NCBI GenBank assembly: GCA_030620095.1
Contig: JAUTXW010000136.1
Span: forward strand, 1,488,001 to 1,552,000
Reading direction: 5' to 3'
Length of the DNA stretch: 64,000 nt
Origin: Kuschelorhynchus macadamiae
Lineage: Eukaryota > Arthropoda > Insecta > Coleoptera > Curculionidae
This document shows, in pieces, positions 63,380 to 64,000 of this stretch (positions are counted from its first letter, which is position 1; each line of letters begins with the position of its first letter). The notes beneath the pieces were generated by a model, which was not told where the DNA came from, did not search any database, and was given only the letters and a program-made list of their open reading frames with translations. A program made the translations under genes and the position numbers.

Positions 63380-64000
63380 AGATCAGAACGATTGCGGCAT
63401 TAGCCGTGTTATAAAAAAATATAATATAGAAAATATTAGAGATATTATATACAATATGTGAGCAGACATATTGAAAGAAGTAGGATTGAAAGTAAGTATT
63501 CCAGCGATCGGTTCAAAATTGCTTCGTGAACATGGAAGGACATGAATTTCGCTAATGAACAGATAAAGCCGGATGAGGAGCAGTGGTCCAAGGTTTTATG
63601 TTCTTACACGCTTTTGTTTGAAATCATCTGATGAAAGACAGAAAGTTTGGAGACGGCCTGAGGAAAAATAGGAACAAGAAATGTTTATAGAAAGAGAGAA
63701 ATTGGGGGTTGGTTCAGTGATGGTATGGGGATGGATTTCTATATATCATTATACGAAACTTTGTGTATATCGACGTACTAGAGCAGTATGTCATTCCGTT
63801 TGCCCACCTTATAGGCCAAGACTTTATTTTTATGCATGGCAATGCGCGACCCCACGTTGCACGTATTGTAACTGAGTATTTGGATAATAATGTTATAGAA
63901 AGTTTACCATGGCCTGGGAGAACGCCCGGTTTAAACCCAATAGAACATTTATGGTACCAACTGGGGCAATGCATAAGAAAACGATCTCGTGCGCCACATA
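63380..64000 (+). pseudogene. Tc1 (DD34E) transposase relic, runs off the window
   Basis: Plus-strand frames: RSERLRH-like HTH remnant; VGLKVSIPAIGSKLLREHGR; DEEQWSKVLCS where the FTDESRF block should be (first aspartate lost); KSSDERQKVWRRPEE in a shifted frame; GVGSVMVWGWISIYHYTKLC; YVIPFAHLIGQDFIFMHGNA with the second aspartate changed to glycine; RPHVARIVTEYLDNNVIESL; and GLNPIEHLWYQLGQCIRK with the glutamate kept. Spacing from the G position to E is 34. Frameshifts and two lost catalytic residues make it dead. The 3' end is beyond base 64000. It is a different Tc1 family from 14804-16138. Confidence 0.8.

Overview
The window looks like a transposon graveyard from an AT-rich arthropod genome, most likely an insect. 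It has no bacterial features: no operons, no ribosome binding sites, no tRNA or rRNA genes and no CRISPR. Almost everything recognisable is a eukaryotic mobile element, and the mix is typical of repeat-rich insect genomes: Tc1/mariner of several groups, pogo, hAT, jockey/CR1-like non-LTR retrotransposons, a Penelope-like element and many MITEs. The species cannot be told from the sequence. No host gene is certain; one weak candidate is a spliced 3' gene end on the minus strand at 39.65-40.48 kb.

Layout. 0.08-4.25 kb: a MITE, a transposase relic and an old Tc1 relic invaded by a 3.0-kb mariner-like element with about 760-bp inverted repeats and an intact 351-aa transposase. 5.3-9.35 kb: a Tc1 tail, a rearranged Penelope-like fragment, two non-LTR reverse transcriptase relics and an old MITE. 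10.18-13.06 kb: a second mariner-like element with about 840-bp inverted repeats and a dead transposase. 13.62-25.53 kb: a nest bounded by one pair of mariner ends, holding a transposase relic, an inverted-repeat element split by a nearly intact Tc1, a deleted pogo copy, and one non-LTR element broken by another that keeps endonuclease, reverse transcriptase and ORF1 pieces. 25.7-31.4 kb: a MITE, a deletion-derivative mariner, TA microsatellites, two RNase-H-tail relics and a third long-TIR mariner. 31.6-38.5 kb: a hAT with an exact 8-bp target duplication, a second hAT relic and large direct and inverted repeats. 40.6-46.9 kb: a tandem-repeat-bearing dispersed repeat and a 4.4-kb hAT-like element with an arthropod-type unknown protein. 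47.2-50 kb: a fourth long-TIR mariner. 51.2-56.5 kb: three tandem copies of a 1.7-1.8-kb unit. 56.5-62.5 kb: a second copy of the tandem-repeat family and an antisense piece of it, split by a 3.95-kb hAT-like element that itself carries a mariner with an intron in its transposase gene. 63.3-64 kb: a Tc1 relic running off the end.

The common thread is a group of mariner-like elements whose DDD transposases have about 40-42 residues between the last two acidic residues. Their ends read TA-CAGGG..., their inverted repeats are hundreds of bases long, and in two elements these run into the transposase coding start. The same end motif bounds MITEs and a set of 49-79-bp TA-flanked units, some of them inside the long inverted repeats. 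Only the transposases at 1756-2811 and 15022-15924 still look close to functional. All coordinates and translations were read by eye, and identity levels are impressions, not computed values.
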